From positions 1,674,001 through 1,738,000 of the forward strand of contig JAECYW010000011.1 of assembly GCA_023014335.1 (NCBI GenBank): a stretch of 64,000 nt of DNA, in the 5' to 3' direction. A model generated the notes under the pieces. It was not told the origin of the DNA and did not search any database. It was given only the letters and a program-made list of their open reading frames with translations. Source of the DNA: Galerina marginata. Taxonomy: Eukaryota > Basidiomycota > Agaricomycetes > Agaricales > Galerinaceae. Positions 1-10,002 of this stretch are shown one piece after another. The first letter of the stretch is position 1. Every line of letters starts with the position of its first letter. The position numbers and the translations under genes are program-made.

Positions 1-1
1 T

Positions 2-3000
2 TACCAATATCGCATTCACCGAAATGGTAATCTGTCCCTAAACACATTGGCTATCCTTCAACGTCTTCTCTGGCGAGAGAACAAGTATACGGCGGTCTTT
101 CAGCACGCTTATGAGGTCCTTCGCATGTACGACGCTCCGGATTACACAGTGAGACTCTGTGTTGTTCCTGGTCATGATCCTCGACGATATAACTTACCGA
201 CCGCTGATGAAGTGGGTGTTATTCTACCAGGAGAAAATGCTTTTCGAGGAGACTATCGTGATATTATCCTTCACTTCCGACCTCAGTACTATCACAATTC
301 CCGAGATAACCGTGACCATGTGCAACTGTACCGAATCAGTGAAGGCCATGCTGGATATGCACCGCTCCACTATGTTCTTCTCTTTCCCTTCGGAGAACCA
401 GGATGGTATCGAGATATGCGTGTCCTCAACAATCCGAAACGTATCACACTCTTGCAATACTCGGCGTACAGACTTCACCCACGGAGAAATGAGTTCTCTA
501 CAATTTTACGTGGCTGTCGACTGCTTCAAACATACATGGTTGATATGTTTGCTTGCATTGACCAGGATCGACTCCACTTCATTAAGACTCAACAGCCAAG
601 GTTGCGGGTCACGATGCTTAATGGAATAGAGGACGCAATGTCTAGCTCCGATGACCGGATCGATCTCAATCAGTTAGGTCAACGTATAATCCTGCCTTCA
701 TCTTATATTGGAGGACCCCGAGACATGCATCAACGCTACCTTGACGGCATGGCTATTGCGCGACATTTCAAGAAGATCGACATCTTTTTAACAATGACTG
801 CAAACCCAAACTGGCCTGAGATTACACGAGAGCTTCTTCCTGGCCAGACAGTTGCAGATCGCCCTGATTTGGTTTCTCGGGTATTTCAACTGAAAAAGAA
901 GACTCTCGCCAATGCTATTTTCAAAAACGGCATCTTTGGACCCTGTGTCGCCCATGTAGACTCTATCGAGTTCCAGAAAAGAGGCTTGCCTCACTGGCAC
1001 CTCTTAATATTCTTAAAGTCCGACTATAAACTCCTCGCTCCCGACATCGTTGATGACATTATCAAAGCTTGCTGGCCCGATCCACAAACAGCTCCTCACC
1101 TATTCGACGCTGTCAAGAAGTTCATGGTTCATGGACCATGTGGTCCTCTTAACCCACAAGCTGTTTGCATGAAAGACGGTAAATGCAAAAATGGATATCC
1201 AAAGGCCTTCCAAGACCACACCGTAATGGATCATGAAGGTTATCCACTTTATGCACGTCCAAACGATGGTCGTTCTTACTCGGTAAGGGGCTTTGAACTT
1301 GACAATCGATGGATCGTACCCCACAACCCATTCACCCTGCTTTGGATGAACTGCCATATCAACGTTGAATGCACTGTCTGCTTCGGATCTATGAAATATA
1401 TCAACAAATACATCGACAAAGGAGGGGATTGCGGAACACTTACACTAACCGATCAAAACGATGAGGTCAAACGATACATTGACGGCTGCTATTTCTCTGC
1501 GTCAGAAGCTGCATGGCGAATTTTCCAATTTGGTTTACATGGTATGACGCTCGAATATGAATTTGAATATGCATTAACTATAAACATTCAGGTTTACAAC
1601 CCAATGTTGTTCGTTTACAAATCCATCTTCCAAACGAACAACGTATTGTCTTCGATCCACGCATCAATGCACAACACATCGTAGAATGTGGAGAAAATGC
1701 AGACACGCCTCTATTAGCCTTTTTCAAAGCGAACCAAAAAGTGGGATTAGTTGGAGACATTGCACGTTCGCTTACCTATCAAGAATTCCCTCAAAAATTT
1801 GTCATCAAAGAAGACAAGATCAACCCTCAATCTAAAGCATGGCACCCACGACAACGTAAAGGCTTTGCAATTGGTCGCTTGATATACGTCGGCCCAACGG
1901 CAGGTGAAAGGTTCTATCTTCGCACACTTCTTACGGTTATTAGAGGGCCAACATCATTTGACGACTTGAAAGCTGTTGATGGTCATATTTGCGAAACATT
2001 CCATGAAGCCTGCTTAAGACGTGGTCTATTGGAGGACGATGGCGAATGGGAAATATGCTTACGAGATGCAGCCGAGATTCAAACAGGCTCACAACTCCGT
2101 CATCTCTTTGCAACCCTCTTGCTCTTTTGTACTCCTGCTCAACCGAATGTCCTGTGGCATACCTTTTGCCATGAAATCTGCGACGACCTTCGACATAAAC
2201 TGCATCAGTTGGGACGCACAACTGTAACAGAAGATGTCATCTATGACTTTGGTTTATACCTTATCGATAGCATTCTTCGGGATTTGGGCCATACACTGTC
2301 TGACTTCCCTTCAATGCCGATGCCTCGATTCAACTGGGCCGACACTGTCAACAACCGATTAATATCTCAGCAGATAAATTACGATGTTGAACTAGAAGGA
2401 AACTTGGCTCACACATTAGCGTCCTCTTTAAATGAAGATCAACGTGACGCTTTTGGCAAAATATGGCAATCTATCATCAACAAGGAAGGCAGAATATTCT
2501 TCATAGATGGCTATGGCGGCTGCGGGAAGACATACCTATATCAAGCAGTATGCCATGCCGTCCGTTCAGAAGGCATTATAATTCTTTGTGTTGCTTCAAC
2601 AGGCCTTGCATGTCTTCTCCTACCTGGTGGTCAAACCGCTCATTCCATGTTCAAAATCCCCATTGACACTCTCGACGAATCTTCAATATGCAGTATTCCC
2701 AAAGAGAGTCTTCGTGCAGATCTACTCAGAATAACAGACGCAGTCATCTATGACGAATGCTTAATGACTCACAAACACTGCTTTGAAGCATTGGACCGAA
2801 CTTTCCAAGATCTTCGCAATTGTTCAAGTCCATTTGGGGGTTTGACAATAATCTTTGGTGGGGACTTCCAACAAATTCTTCCTGTTGTGCCCAAAGGTTC
2901 ACGTGCTGATATCGTCAATGCATGCCTCAGAAAGTCGTACCTGTGGGATAATATGCAAGTTCTTAAACTGCGGAAAAACATGCGACTGCAACACTCCACA

Positions 3001-3762
3001 GAAGACGCTCAGTTTGCGAAATGGCTGCTAGATGTCGGTCACGGACGGCTGAATGATAACGAAGGAAATGTTGAAATTCCACCAGCAATGGTTACCTTTA
3101 ATGAAGACGATCTCATCAATGACATATACGGAGACATTGGTGATATTAACCTAATCTCCTCACCTGCCATTTACTTCCTTGACCATGCAATTCTGGCACC
3201 TAGAAATGTCGATGTCCGGCAAACAAACGAAAAGATACTGGAAAAGATGTATGGCTCGGAAATCACGTTCCATAGTGCCGATAGCTTGGAAGACGAAGGA
3301 GAGGGAATCAGAAACGATATCCCTGAAGACTTTCTCCGTTCATTGGAACTTCCATCGTTGCCACTATCAGAGTTGAAGATGAAAATTGGCTGCCTGCTTA
3401 TGCTCCTTCGTAACCTGGATCCCGCACGTGGATTATGTAACGGCACTCGATTGATCCTTCTACAAGCTTATCCCCGTATTCTTGAAGTCCTAATTATAGG
3501 TGGAGATCACCACGGTGAAAAGGCGTTCATACCAAGAATCACGTTGAAGCCTTCAACCCGTCAATATCCATTCATCCTCAAAAGACGTCAATTTCCCGTT
3601 CGTCTGTCCTTTGCTATGACGATCAACAAAGCCGAAGGACAATCTCTCAAATATGTTGGAATACACTTACTCTCTCCAGTCTTCTGTCATGGTCAACTTT
3701 ATGTCGCGTTATCCAGAGCAACGTCTTCTCAGAGAGTCCGTGTATTACTGAAGTGTTGGTAG
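2..3762 (+). CDS. Helitron Rep-helicase (RepHel), N-terminus cut by the window edge
   Basis: This protein nicks and unwinds DNA for rolling-circle transposition. The frame is open from base 2, so the true start is off the window. One 50 bp intron (donor 1542, acceptor ending 1591) joins two long open frames in phase. The Helitron N-terminal domain comes first. The HUH motif (LPHWH, about 986-1000) and the paired-tyrosine motif (KYINKY, about 1393-1410) mark the Rep nuclease. A PIF1-type SF1B helicase follows: Walker A GYGGCGKT (about 2509-2532), Walker B VIYDEC (about 2743-2760), GGDFQQILP (about 2857-2883) and motif VI ALSRA (about 3706-3720). It stops at 3760-3762. Nothing essential is missing downstream of the cut, and the upstream zinc-finger region cannot be judged. 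Confidence 0.93.
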
Positions 3763-3815
3763 ATTAGATTAGATAAACCCTAAAATGTATGATATTACAT
3801 CATTTGGACTTACTA

Positions 3816-4434
3816 CAGTGTAAGACACCTCCTTGACACACGATACCTCCTTGACACAAATGGAGATTTCTCGACCAAATCTCAACGGAATTGCACCAAA
3901 TTTTGTATACATGTTTAAATAGTGTATTTCTATATGCATGCAAAATTTGGGACAAATTGATTCAGTGGGTGCCCCAAAATAGCAGGATCAATATGCGAAT
4001 TTTCTTATTTTGGATAGGTGTCTGGTCCTGAGACCCTATTGTAGCCACAAAAAGTGGAGTAAAGTTGTAAAATTGGCATATTATTGTTTGAATGGGTATG
4101 ATATAGAATTTTTGCTTAGAGTACTGCCCGAAATGAGCAGCAAACCGTAAGGTCAGAGGAAGACGTGACAATTGCGTGACACTTTCCAGAGTTTCGGCAC
4201 CCAAACTTCGCAGTGTCACATCTGTGTCAAGGAAGTGTCGGTGTGACTTTCTGACCTTCGACCTTGTATCCTCTTTTTTGGAGTGTATTTCACTGTCCCT
4301 TTGCACTAAATTTTGTTCATATATTCATTCGACTATCTAATTCTAGCCTGAAAAAAAATAATTGTGAAATTCCGTATATTTGTGGCATAAAACGAGGATC
4401 ACGGTTTTTTGTGTCAAGGAGGTGTCTTACACTG
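3816..4434 (+). mobile_element. 619 bp MITE, copy 1, TA target duplication
   Basis: This non-autonomous DNA transposon has terminal inverted repeats beginning CAGTGTAAGACACCTCC and ending in the reverse complement. TA dinucleotides flank it on both sides (3814-3815 and 4435-4436), as in Tc1/mariner-type target duplications. The motif CCTCCTTGACACA occurs twice near one end, which could be a transposase-binding repeat. It sits between the two Helitron genes. A 114-codon open frame inside (3962-4306, minus) is preserved in copy 2 but resembles no protein I know and is probably incidental. Confidence 0.87.
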
Positions 4435-4494
4435 TACGTACTTTTAAGACCTCGATGTCATGTTTCACCAGTCAAGTTCTTCCATTTAACCTCC

Positions 4495-5554
4495 ATGAGC
4501 TCTCCAGGTTACATATCCATATCGACTATCACAGTCCTCGCATCCCCACGTTCTGTCGATCCAACAAAAGGCGACAGAAACATTGTATTCGACGCCAACT
4601 TTTTTATCGTTGATGAAAGCCAAACGTCATCACTCGGCCTTCTCCGATACTTTATTCCAGACGACATGATAGATCCGATCCATAAAATGGGCGAGAAGAC
4701 CTTTCAAAAGGCCTTCATAGTTGCCAATGTGTGTATAAGTCCAAATCCTCTTATCTTACACGCATTAACGAGAGTCCTACAGATAACTTCAATTAAAAAA
4801 AACAGTATTCCCAAAGCTTTGTTGATACAGGGCACCGCGCTCACTGACTATGCCTTTGTCGGTGATATTGTTCAAGTGTGTACAACTATCTCCCATAGAC
4901 ATCCCTTTTAACATCTTCAATTATAGCTCATTATGATTAACGGCGAGGCAAATGCGAAAACACACCCACATATTACTGTCGCAGGTGTTGTCACTGACTA
5001 CAACCGAGATAATCATTCATTTTCAATTAATCCCTCTCAATATGCCGGCTTACCTCATGCCACATCCCCCTTACTCATCCATGGAGAATTCGTCGAATCT
5101 AAAAGGTGGGGAAATAAAGGTCCTCCAAAAGTTTCGGTCGGAACAACCATTGCAATGAGTGGCTTTATGGAAGTCATCAGACGTGACTCTCACAACAGAG
5201 CCGTCACCTCTGTCGAAGTTGACGTTCTCAACGTCACTTTCCTCTCAGGCCGCGGTGGCTCTCAATCGCTCCCTAATCGTATGCTTCACTTCTCTATCGT
5301 TAACAGCAGCCTCTATTAACCTGTTGATAGACCCCCCCACTCAAGGCTCAGGCCCACCAACTTGCTTTAACTATGACGAACCCGATTTTGAACACAGCGT
5401 CAACATTCCCTCCACCTCTCAAGAGAGCAACCCATCGCCCGTGGCACAAGGAAAACGAAAGCGTGAAGATAATGCTTCAAGTGATGATGAAAATGATGAC
5501 GTTAAACGTGAGCGCACTGTTAGCGACTCTGATGACGCCGAAGGTGAAAAGTAA
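4495..5554 (+). CDS. Helitron accessory protein, possibly RPA/OB-fold-like
   Basis: This is a multi-exon gene inside the Helitron, beginning at the ATG at 4495. Likely introns are near 4729-4790, 4876-4926 (donor GTGTGT, acceptor ATTATAG) and 5281-5330. The protein has two hydrophobic, beta-rich blocks (4495-4880 and 4927-5280). The second contains HITVAGVVTDYNRD and VGTTIAMSGFMEVIRR, which suggest a single-strand-binding OB fold. A charged acidic tail (KRKREDNASSDDENDD) ends at 5554. Several Helitron groups carry RPA-like proteins, and I infer that role here. The fold assignment is weak. The gene shares strand and element with the helicase. Confidence 0.6.
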
Positions 5555-5796
5555 ACTTGGTGGCAGTTTCTCGAGGCTTACTTCACCTCCATTGCTTCAC
5601 TTTTTTGACTGATAAAATTGTACCTAATAACCATTGTCAATAATCAATTTTCTTCTTTACTTGACTCTACACTACATACTGTCCACACTTCAAGAAGAGC
5701 GAGCAACGAGCGCACAAACCACAATTTACTTTCGTATCTCACGTGACAGGATACGAATGTAATTTCTCCTGACTTTCAAATTCCTTTCGGCAAGTT

Positions 5797-5823
5797 CCCG
5801 TGCGGAGCACGGGGACGCGCTAG
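5797..5823 (+). terminator. Helitron 3' terminal hairpin and CTAG end
   Basis: CCCGTGC and GCACGGG (loop GGA) form a short hairpin, followed by GACGCG and the terminal CTAG at 5820-5823. This is the Helitron 3' transposition terminator, not a transcription terminator. The same layout recurs at 6211-6236 and, split by an insertion, at 7518-8111. Confidence 0.85.
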
Positions 5824-6236
5824 TCTATACTATAAGACAGAATGTTTCCCCACGCACCAAACTGGGCGTCCGAGCGCGTTTTCGGGACGGGTCTGCAGGA
5901 TTTTCCTGGGGGTCTTCGACAAAAACCGACAGGCAGTGTTAGTTCTATCGAGCAGTGTGGTTTTTTTTCGGGGAGTGGATTTTTTCTAGACGGTGCGAGG
6001 GTTCGAAGTCGACCGTTTTTTGGCGGGAGATCGATCATTGATGGCATTTTCTCAAATCGGACGCCTGTGGAGACTTTCTAATGAAATAATGTGACGACTT
6101 TGTCACAAGTGATCTTCCAAGCCTTTGAAAAGAGAGAGTGGTTTCAGACCCAGTAACTACACTCGATAATTTCTTTATATATTTTGTTGGAATCTGTTTC
6201 CAGCAAGTGAGCACGCGGAGCGTGCGAACGCGCTAG
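5824..6236 (+). mobile_element. 413 bp non-autonomous Helitron, head to tail with the autonomous one
   Basis: It starts TCTATACTATAAGAC, a typical Helitron 5' end. It finishes with hairpin GCACGC-GGA-GCGTGC (6211-6225), then GAACGCG and CTAG (6233-6236). No gene is inside. It abuts the previous element with no host base clearly assignable between CTAG and TC. The last 30 bases resemble those of the unit ending at 8111. Confidence 0.77.
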
Positions 6237-6641
6237 TCCTAAGAATGAAAGAAGCTACTAGTAGAAGCCGAAGCTTTTCCCAGGCGTTGCCAGGCCCATC
6301 GCAGGCGCGATCCCGCTGCCGACTTCGGTTTTTCCTGGCTGTTGCTTTTACTTAGCACTTTCACTGTCCACGTTCAAGCGCTTTCGCTATCGAAATCGGC
6401 GATGTCCTGCCAGTGCGTCTATCACATTTGTTGGGGGTACTCCACCTGTTTACGCACTCGGCATGTCACCTTTTTCAATGGTCACTTTCCTTTTTCTGTA
6501 TCGGCTCTGTCACAAATTTCTTACTAATTTTTACCAAAATTGATCATGAAAGGCTCCGTGAATCCGTGACGGAGATTAGATTAGATTAAAGTTACACAAT
6601 GTTCAAGTGCAACCCCCCTTCGCGAGATTTATTGTAGCATA

Positions 6642-7260
6642 CAGTGTAAGACACCTCCTTGACACAAAAAACCGTGATCCTCGTTTTATGCCACAAATAT
6701 ACGGAATTTCACAATTATTTTTTTTCAGGCTAGAATTAGATAGTCGAATGAATATATGAACAAAATTTAGTGCAAAGGGACAGTGAAATACACTCCAAAA
6801 AAGAGGATACAAGGTCGAAGGTCAGAAAGTCACACCGACACTTCCTTGACACAGATGTGACACTGCGAAGTTTGGGTGCCGAAACTCTGGAAAGTGTCAC
6901 GCAATTGTCACGTCTTCCTCTGACCTTACGGTTTGCTGCTCATTTCGGGCAGTACTCTAAGCAAAAATTCTATATCATACCCATTCAAACAATAATATGC
7001 CAATTTTACAACTTTACTCCACTTTTTGTGGCTACAATAGGGTCTCAGGACCAGACACCTATCCAAAATAAGAAAATTCGCATATTGATCCTGCTATTTT
7101 GGGGCACCCACTGAATCAATTTGTCCCAAATTTTGCATGCATATAGAAATACACTATTTAAACATGTATACAAAATTTGGTGCAATTCCGTTGAGATTTG
7201 GTCGAGAAATCTCCATTTGTGTCAAGGAGGTATCGTGTGTCAAGGAGGTGTCTTACACTG
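6642..7260 (-). mobile_element. 619 bp MITE, copy 2, inverted relative to copy 1
   Basis: This is the reverse complement of the element at 3816-4434, with the same length and the same termini. TA flanks both sides (6640-6641 and 7261-7262). Every stretch I compared matched, including the internal 114-codon frame, so the two copies must have moved recently or been homogenised. About 2.2 kb lies between them. Confidence 0.87.
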
Positions 7261-7316
7261 TACTCAAACTGTATTTATCTTTTCTTAAGACAGAATAAAA
7301 TACTGACCACTGTGAG

Positions 7317-7465
7317 GCGCGCGAAGCGCGCGAACTTTAAAAACAGTGGTGACAGTGCCGATCATCAATCGTTTCCAGTCTTGATCCATCCCCCCCTGCA
7401 AAAAATGATTTATATTTCTGTAAATTGAAACAGTAAGAAATAAAGAGGGGCGCGCGAAGCGCGCC
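7317..7465. repeat. Two GC-rich palindromes of the GCGCGC-GAA-GCGCGC type
   Basis: Perfect short hairpins occur at 7317-7331 (GCGCGC, loop GAA, GCGCGC) and 7449-7465 (GGCGCGC, loop GAA, GCGCGCC). They resemble Helitron 3' hairpins, but neither is followed by CTAG. They may be decayed Helitron ends. Confidence 0.5.
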
Positions 7466-7529
7466 GAGCTTCAGCAGGTTAATAAAAGCATTGTCAGAAT
7501 TCATTTCTAGCAAGTGAGCACGCGGAGCG

Positions 7530-8089
7530 TAGGGATTGGCAGGGGTAACCCTGGGATATTCCAGGGCTACCCGTACCCCTACCCCAGTAAACCCGTACCC
7601 ACTGTCAAGGGTATGGGTTTTTTGCGGGTGCGGGTAAGGGTTTAGGTGGGTATGGCGGGTACAGAAACCCGCGCGGGTAGAGTTGATGGGTAGTTGGTAA
7701 TTCTCGTACTGTACATACTAATAGATAGTAATTTTCTTAATTATATGTGTCTAAAATTTTGTAAATCAAAAGAATATAGCTTGAGATATGCTCATTTATC
7801 ATTTTTAAGCTAAGTTACACCATTTCCCACTTTATCTAGCTCTAACCCACCTTTGCAAACGAAGCTTTTCTTACCAGAGGCATTTTAAAAAGTGCCTCCG
7901 CTAAGAAAAGCTTCGTGTGAAACTCACGTTGGCGCCGATTAAGCGCCTAATTTGACCTCAGCGCCTGACCCGCCAACCCCTGTCACGAGTACGGGTTTTT
8001 GTAGGGTATGAAAATGCTTACCCGTACCCGCACCCCGACAAAACCCGCACCCCAACCCGCGCGGGTCGCTGTACCCGTGACAATCCCTA
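7530..8089. mobile_element. 560 bp non-autonomous hAT element (MITE)
   Basis: Terminal inverted repeats start TAGGGATTG and end CAATCCCTA. A perfect 8 bp target duplication, GCGGAGCG, flanks it at 7522-7529 and 8090-8097. An 8 bp duplication with TAGGG-type ends is the signature of hAT transposons. The inside is rich in CCCGTACCC-like repeats and has no gene. The insertion point is within the terminal hairpin of a Helitron. Confidence 0.87.
7859..7916. repeat. Long imperfect hairpin inside the hAT MITE
   Basis: ACGAAGCTTTTCTTA (7859-7873) pairs with TAAGAAAAGCTTCGT (7902-7916). The inner AGAGGCA and TGCCTCC extend the stem around a TTTTAAAAAG loop. It may be an older fold-back element, or a source of hairpin RNA if transcribed. 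Confidence 0.6.
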
Positions 8090-8113
8090 GCGGAGCGTGC
8101 GAATGCGCTAGTT

Positions 8114-9335
8114 ATGTAACAAAGTGGACCACCATTTGACCACCATGCTGGTCTTGGTCCTTTAGGGCTGATCATGACTAGGTATCTGGCGCACCATGCC
8201 AGTCGGCTGCGGCTGACTTTTGTAGCTCACCCATAAACCCATTCGAGGATGATGTTAATGGGAAGGGGGGGACGAAGAACGGGCGTACTGAGAGATACAT
8301 GTTTGATGACCTAGGGCCTACGGAACGCTGCTCGTTGACTCGGAATGGTTTTCTTTAGACGATCTATGTTATAGTGAGTGTTGGCTCCGAGTCGTTATCG
8401 TTTCTTGTTTGTGTGTATGCTATTATTTCATTAACCTCGGTTCTATCTTTAATTCGAAGTCAATTCCAAGTTGAATTTGATTCTGAATTTCAAGTTGTGT
8501 ATGTGACCAAACCGTTCCCAAGTTTGAGATCATTGTGCCAGTGTTGCTTTACCGTAAAATACACTGTAGAGACCTCGAAGGAATCGACACGACGAAGGAT
8601 TGAAAGGTCTTTTATAAGGAGTAACTTTTGTACGGTACGCTATATTTAACGACGACCATACGCAATAACCGCGGGGCTAACTCCTTGGGCGCTAATCTGC
8701 TATCATGTAACAAAGTAGACCACCATGCTAGTCTTTGTCCTTTATGTATGGCTGACCAGGTATCTGGTGCACCATGCCAGTCGGCCACGGCGGAATTTTT
8801 TAGCTCACCCATAAACCCATTCGAGGATGATGTTAATGGGAAGGGGGGGAAGAAGAACGGGCGTAGAGATACATGTTTGACGACCTAGGGCCTACGAACG
8901 CTGCTCGTTGAATGCTTTAAATTTTCTTTGGACGATCTATGTTATAGTGAGTATTGTCTCCGAGTCGTTATCATTTCTTGTTTGTGTGTATGTTATTATG
9001 TGACTTCAGGTCTATCTTTGAAGTTGTATTTGATTCTGAACTTCATATTCATAGTGCAAATAAACTCCTCCCAAGTCTGAGATCAAGGTGCCAGTGTCGC
9101 TTTGCCGTAAAATACACTGTCGAGACCTCGGAGGAATCGACACGACGAGGGATTGAAAGGCCTTTAGCCTATATAAGGAGTAACTTTTGTAGGTACGCTA
9201 TATTTAACGACGACCATACGCAATACTTAACCACGGCGCTAAACTCCTTGGGCGCTAATCTGCTATCATGTAACAAAGTGGACCACCATGCTAGTCTTAG
9301 TCCTTTGTGTGTGGCTGACCAGGTATCTGGCGCAC
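8114..9335 (+). repeat. Tandem 560-590 bp units, LTR-like, two and a partial third
   Basis: Units begin TGTAACAAAG at about 8115, 8706 and 9269; the third stops near 9335. Copies have diverged by small indels. Each starts with TG and ends near CA. Late in each full unit is a TATA-like box (TTTATAAGG near 8611, CCTATATAAGG near 9169), as in an LTR promoter. No gag-pol gene is adjacent. Tandem solo LTRs or a locally duplicated promoter-bearing repeat both fit. Confidence 0.6.
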
Positions 9336-10002
9336 CTAATAGACCCTCTGACGAGCACTTTGAAAGTTCGTAGCGCGCCGAGTGGTCCAGGGGCTTAAAC
9401 ACGACTGCTTTTTACTTACTACTACCTCTGTTACCGCACCCTAGTACTTGTAAGGGGCGCCGGACACCTGGCCAGTCAGCCATAGTACTTATGCACAAAG
9501 TATGCATCTGAAAAAATCCCAATGGCGGCCTTGCGAACAAGGACTCCTGAGCATAGCGCATTTCGGGCCAAGGCCGTCCACGGTCCACCGACCTCTGTCA
9601 GTAAGTATCATGTCAGCCCAGTCTTACAACTTAAAAAACATAGATGCCACTCAAAGACCCGTTTCCCTCTCCTTTCCTGTCGATCTCAGGCTGCCGGTAG
9701 GATCTTCTCTTTCGCTTCTTTCTAGCTCCAAGGCTACACTAGTACTGTACTCGGCACAGCAGAAGAAGGAGCCTTGGTTTTGGTCTTGGTCTCCAGGTGC
9801 CAATGTGGAGTCGGATGGCCAAACACACGACAGGCGAGTTTACTCATGCGTCGTAAAGGATCTAGAATCCAGAAAAAGGCTCTAAACCACGATGGTACCA
9901 AAGCTGACAGTGTGCAGCCTACTCTCTGCACCTGTCATACCAAACAACAAGGCAGCACACTACTTGGCAGCCTTAGCTACATTATCAACACCTGCCCTAT
10001 TT
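9336..10002. other. Stretch without a recognised gene
   Basis: Several short open frames on both strands show no recognisable protein. A short CGCCGAGTGGTCCAG near 9377 recalls the D-arm of a Ser/Leu tRNA, but no matching T-arm follows. Confidence 0.4.

Larger units (their letters stand above)
1..5823 (+). mobile_element. Autonomous Helitron, 5' end outside the window
   Basis: This is a rolling-circle transposon. It carries a Rep/helicase gene reading in from the left edge and a second, shorter gene (4495-5554). The 3' end is typical: a GC-rich hairpin with 7 bp arms (5797-5803 and 5807-5813, loop GGA), about ten bases, then CTAG ending at 5823 with T following. The 5' end lies outside the window. 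A 619 bp MITE (3816-4434) is inserted between the two genes. The next Helitron starts directly at 5824. The helicase frame is intact after one intron, so the element may have been active recently. Confidence 0.88.
6237..8111 (+). mobile_element. Third Helitron-like unit, filled with younger insertions
   Basis: The unit begins TCCTAAG directly after the preceding CTAG. It ends with GCACGC...GCGTGC, GAATGCG and CTAG at 8108-8111, then T. The 3' hairpin is split by a 560 bp hAT MITE, and a 619 bp MITE copy lies at 6642-7260. No protein gene is seen. The right end is strong because it matches the end at 6236 across the insertion. The left end rests only on the TC after CTAG. Confidence 0.6.

Noticed and set aside
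47..49. TTG as start of the Helitron helicase
   Set aside because: The frame is open to the window edge, so the true start lies upstream.
3962..4306. 114-codon minus-strand frame, identical in both MITE copies
   Set aside because: Identity follows from the copies being the same element. The product has no recognisable domain and the element is too short to be autonomous.
7530..8089. Telomere or minisatellite from the CCCGTACCC-rich sequence
   Set aside because: The terminal inverted repeats and 8 bp duplication explain it as a hAT MITE.
9373..9400. Ser/Leu tRNA D-arm-like motif
   Set aside because: No anticodon or T-arm follows at the right distance.
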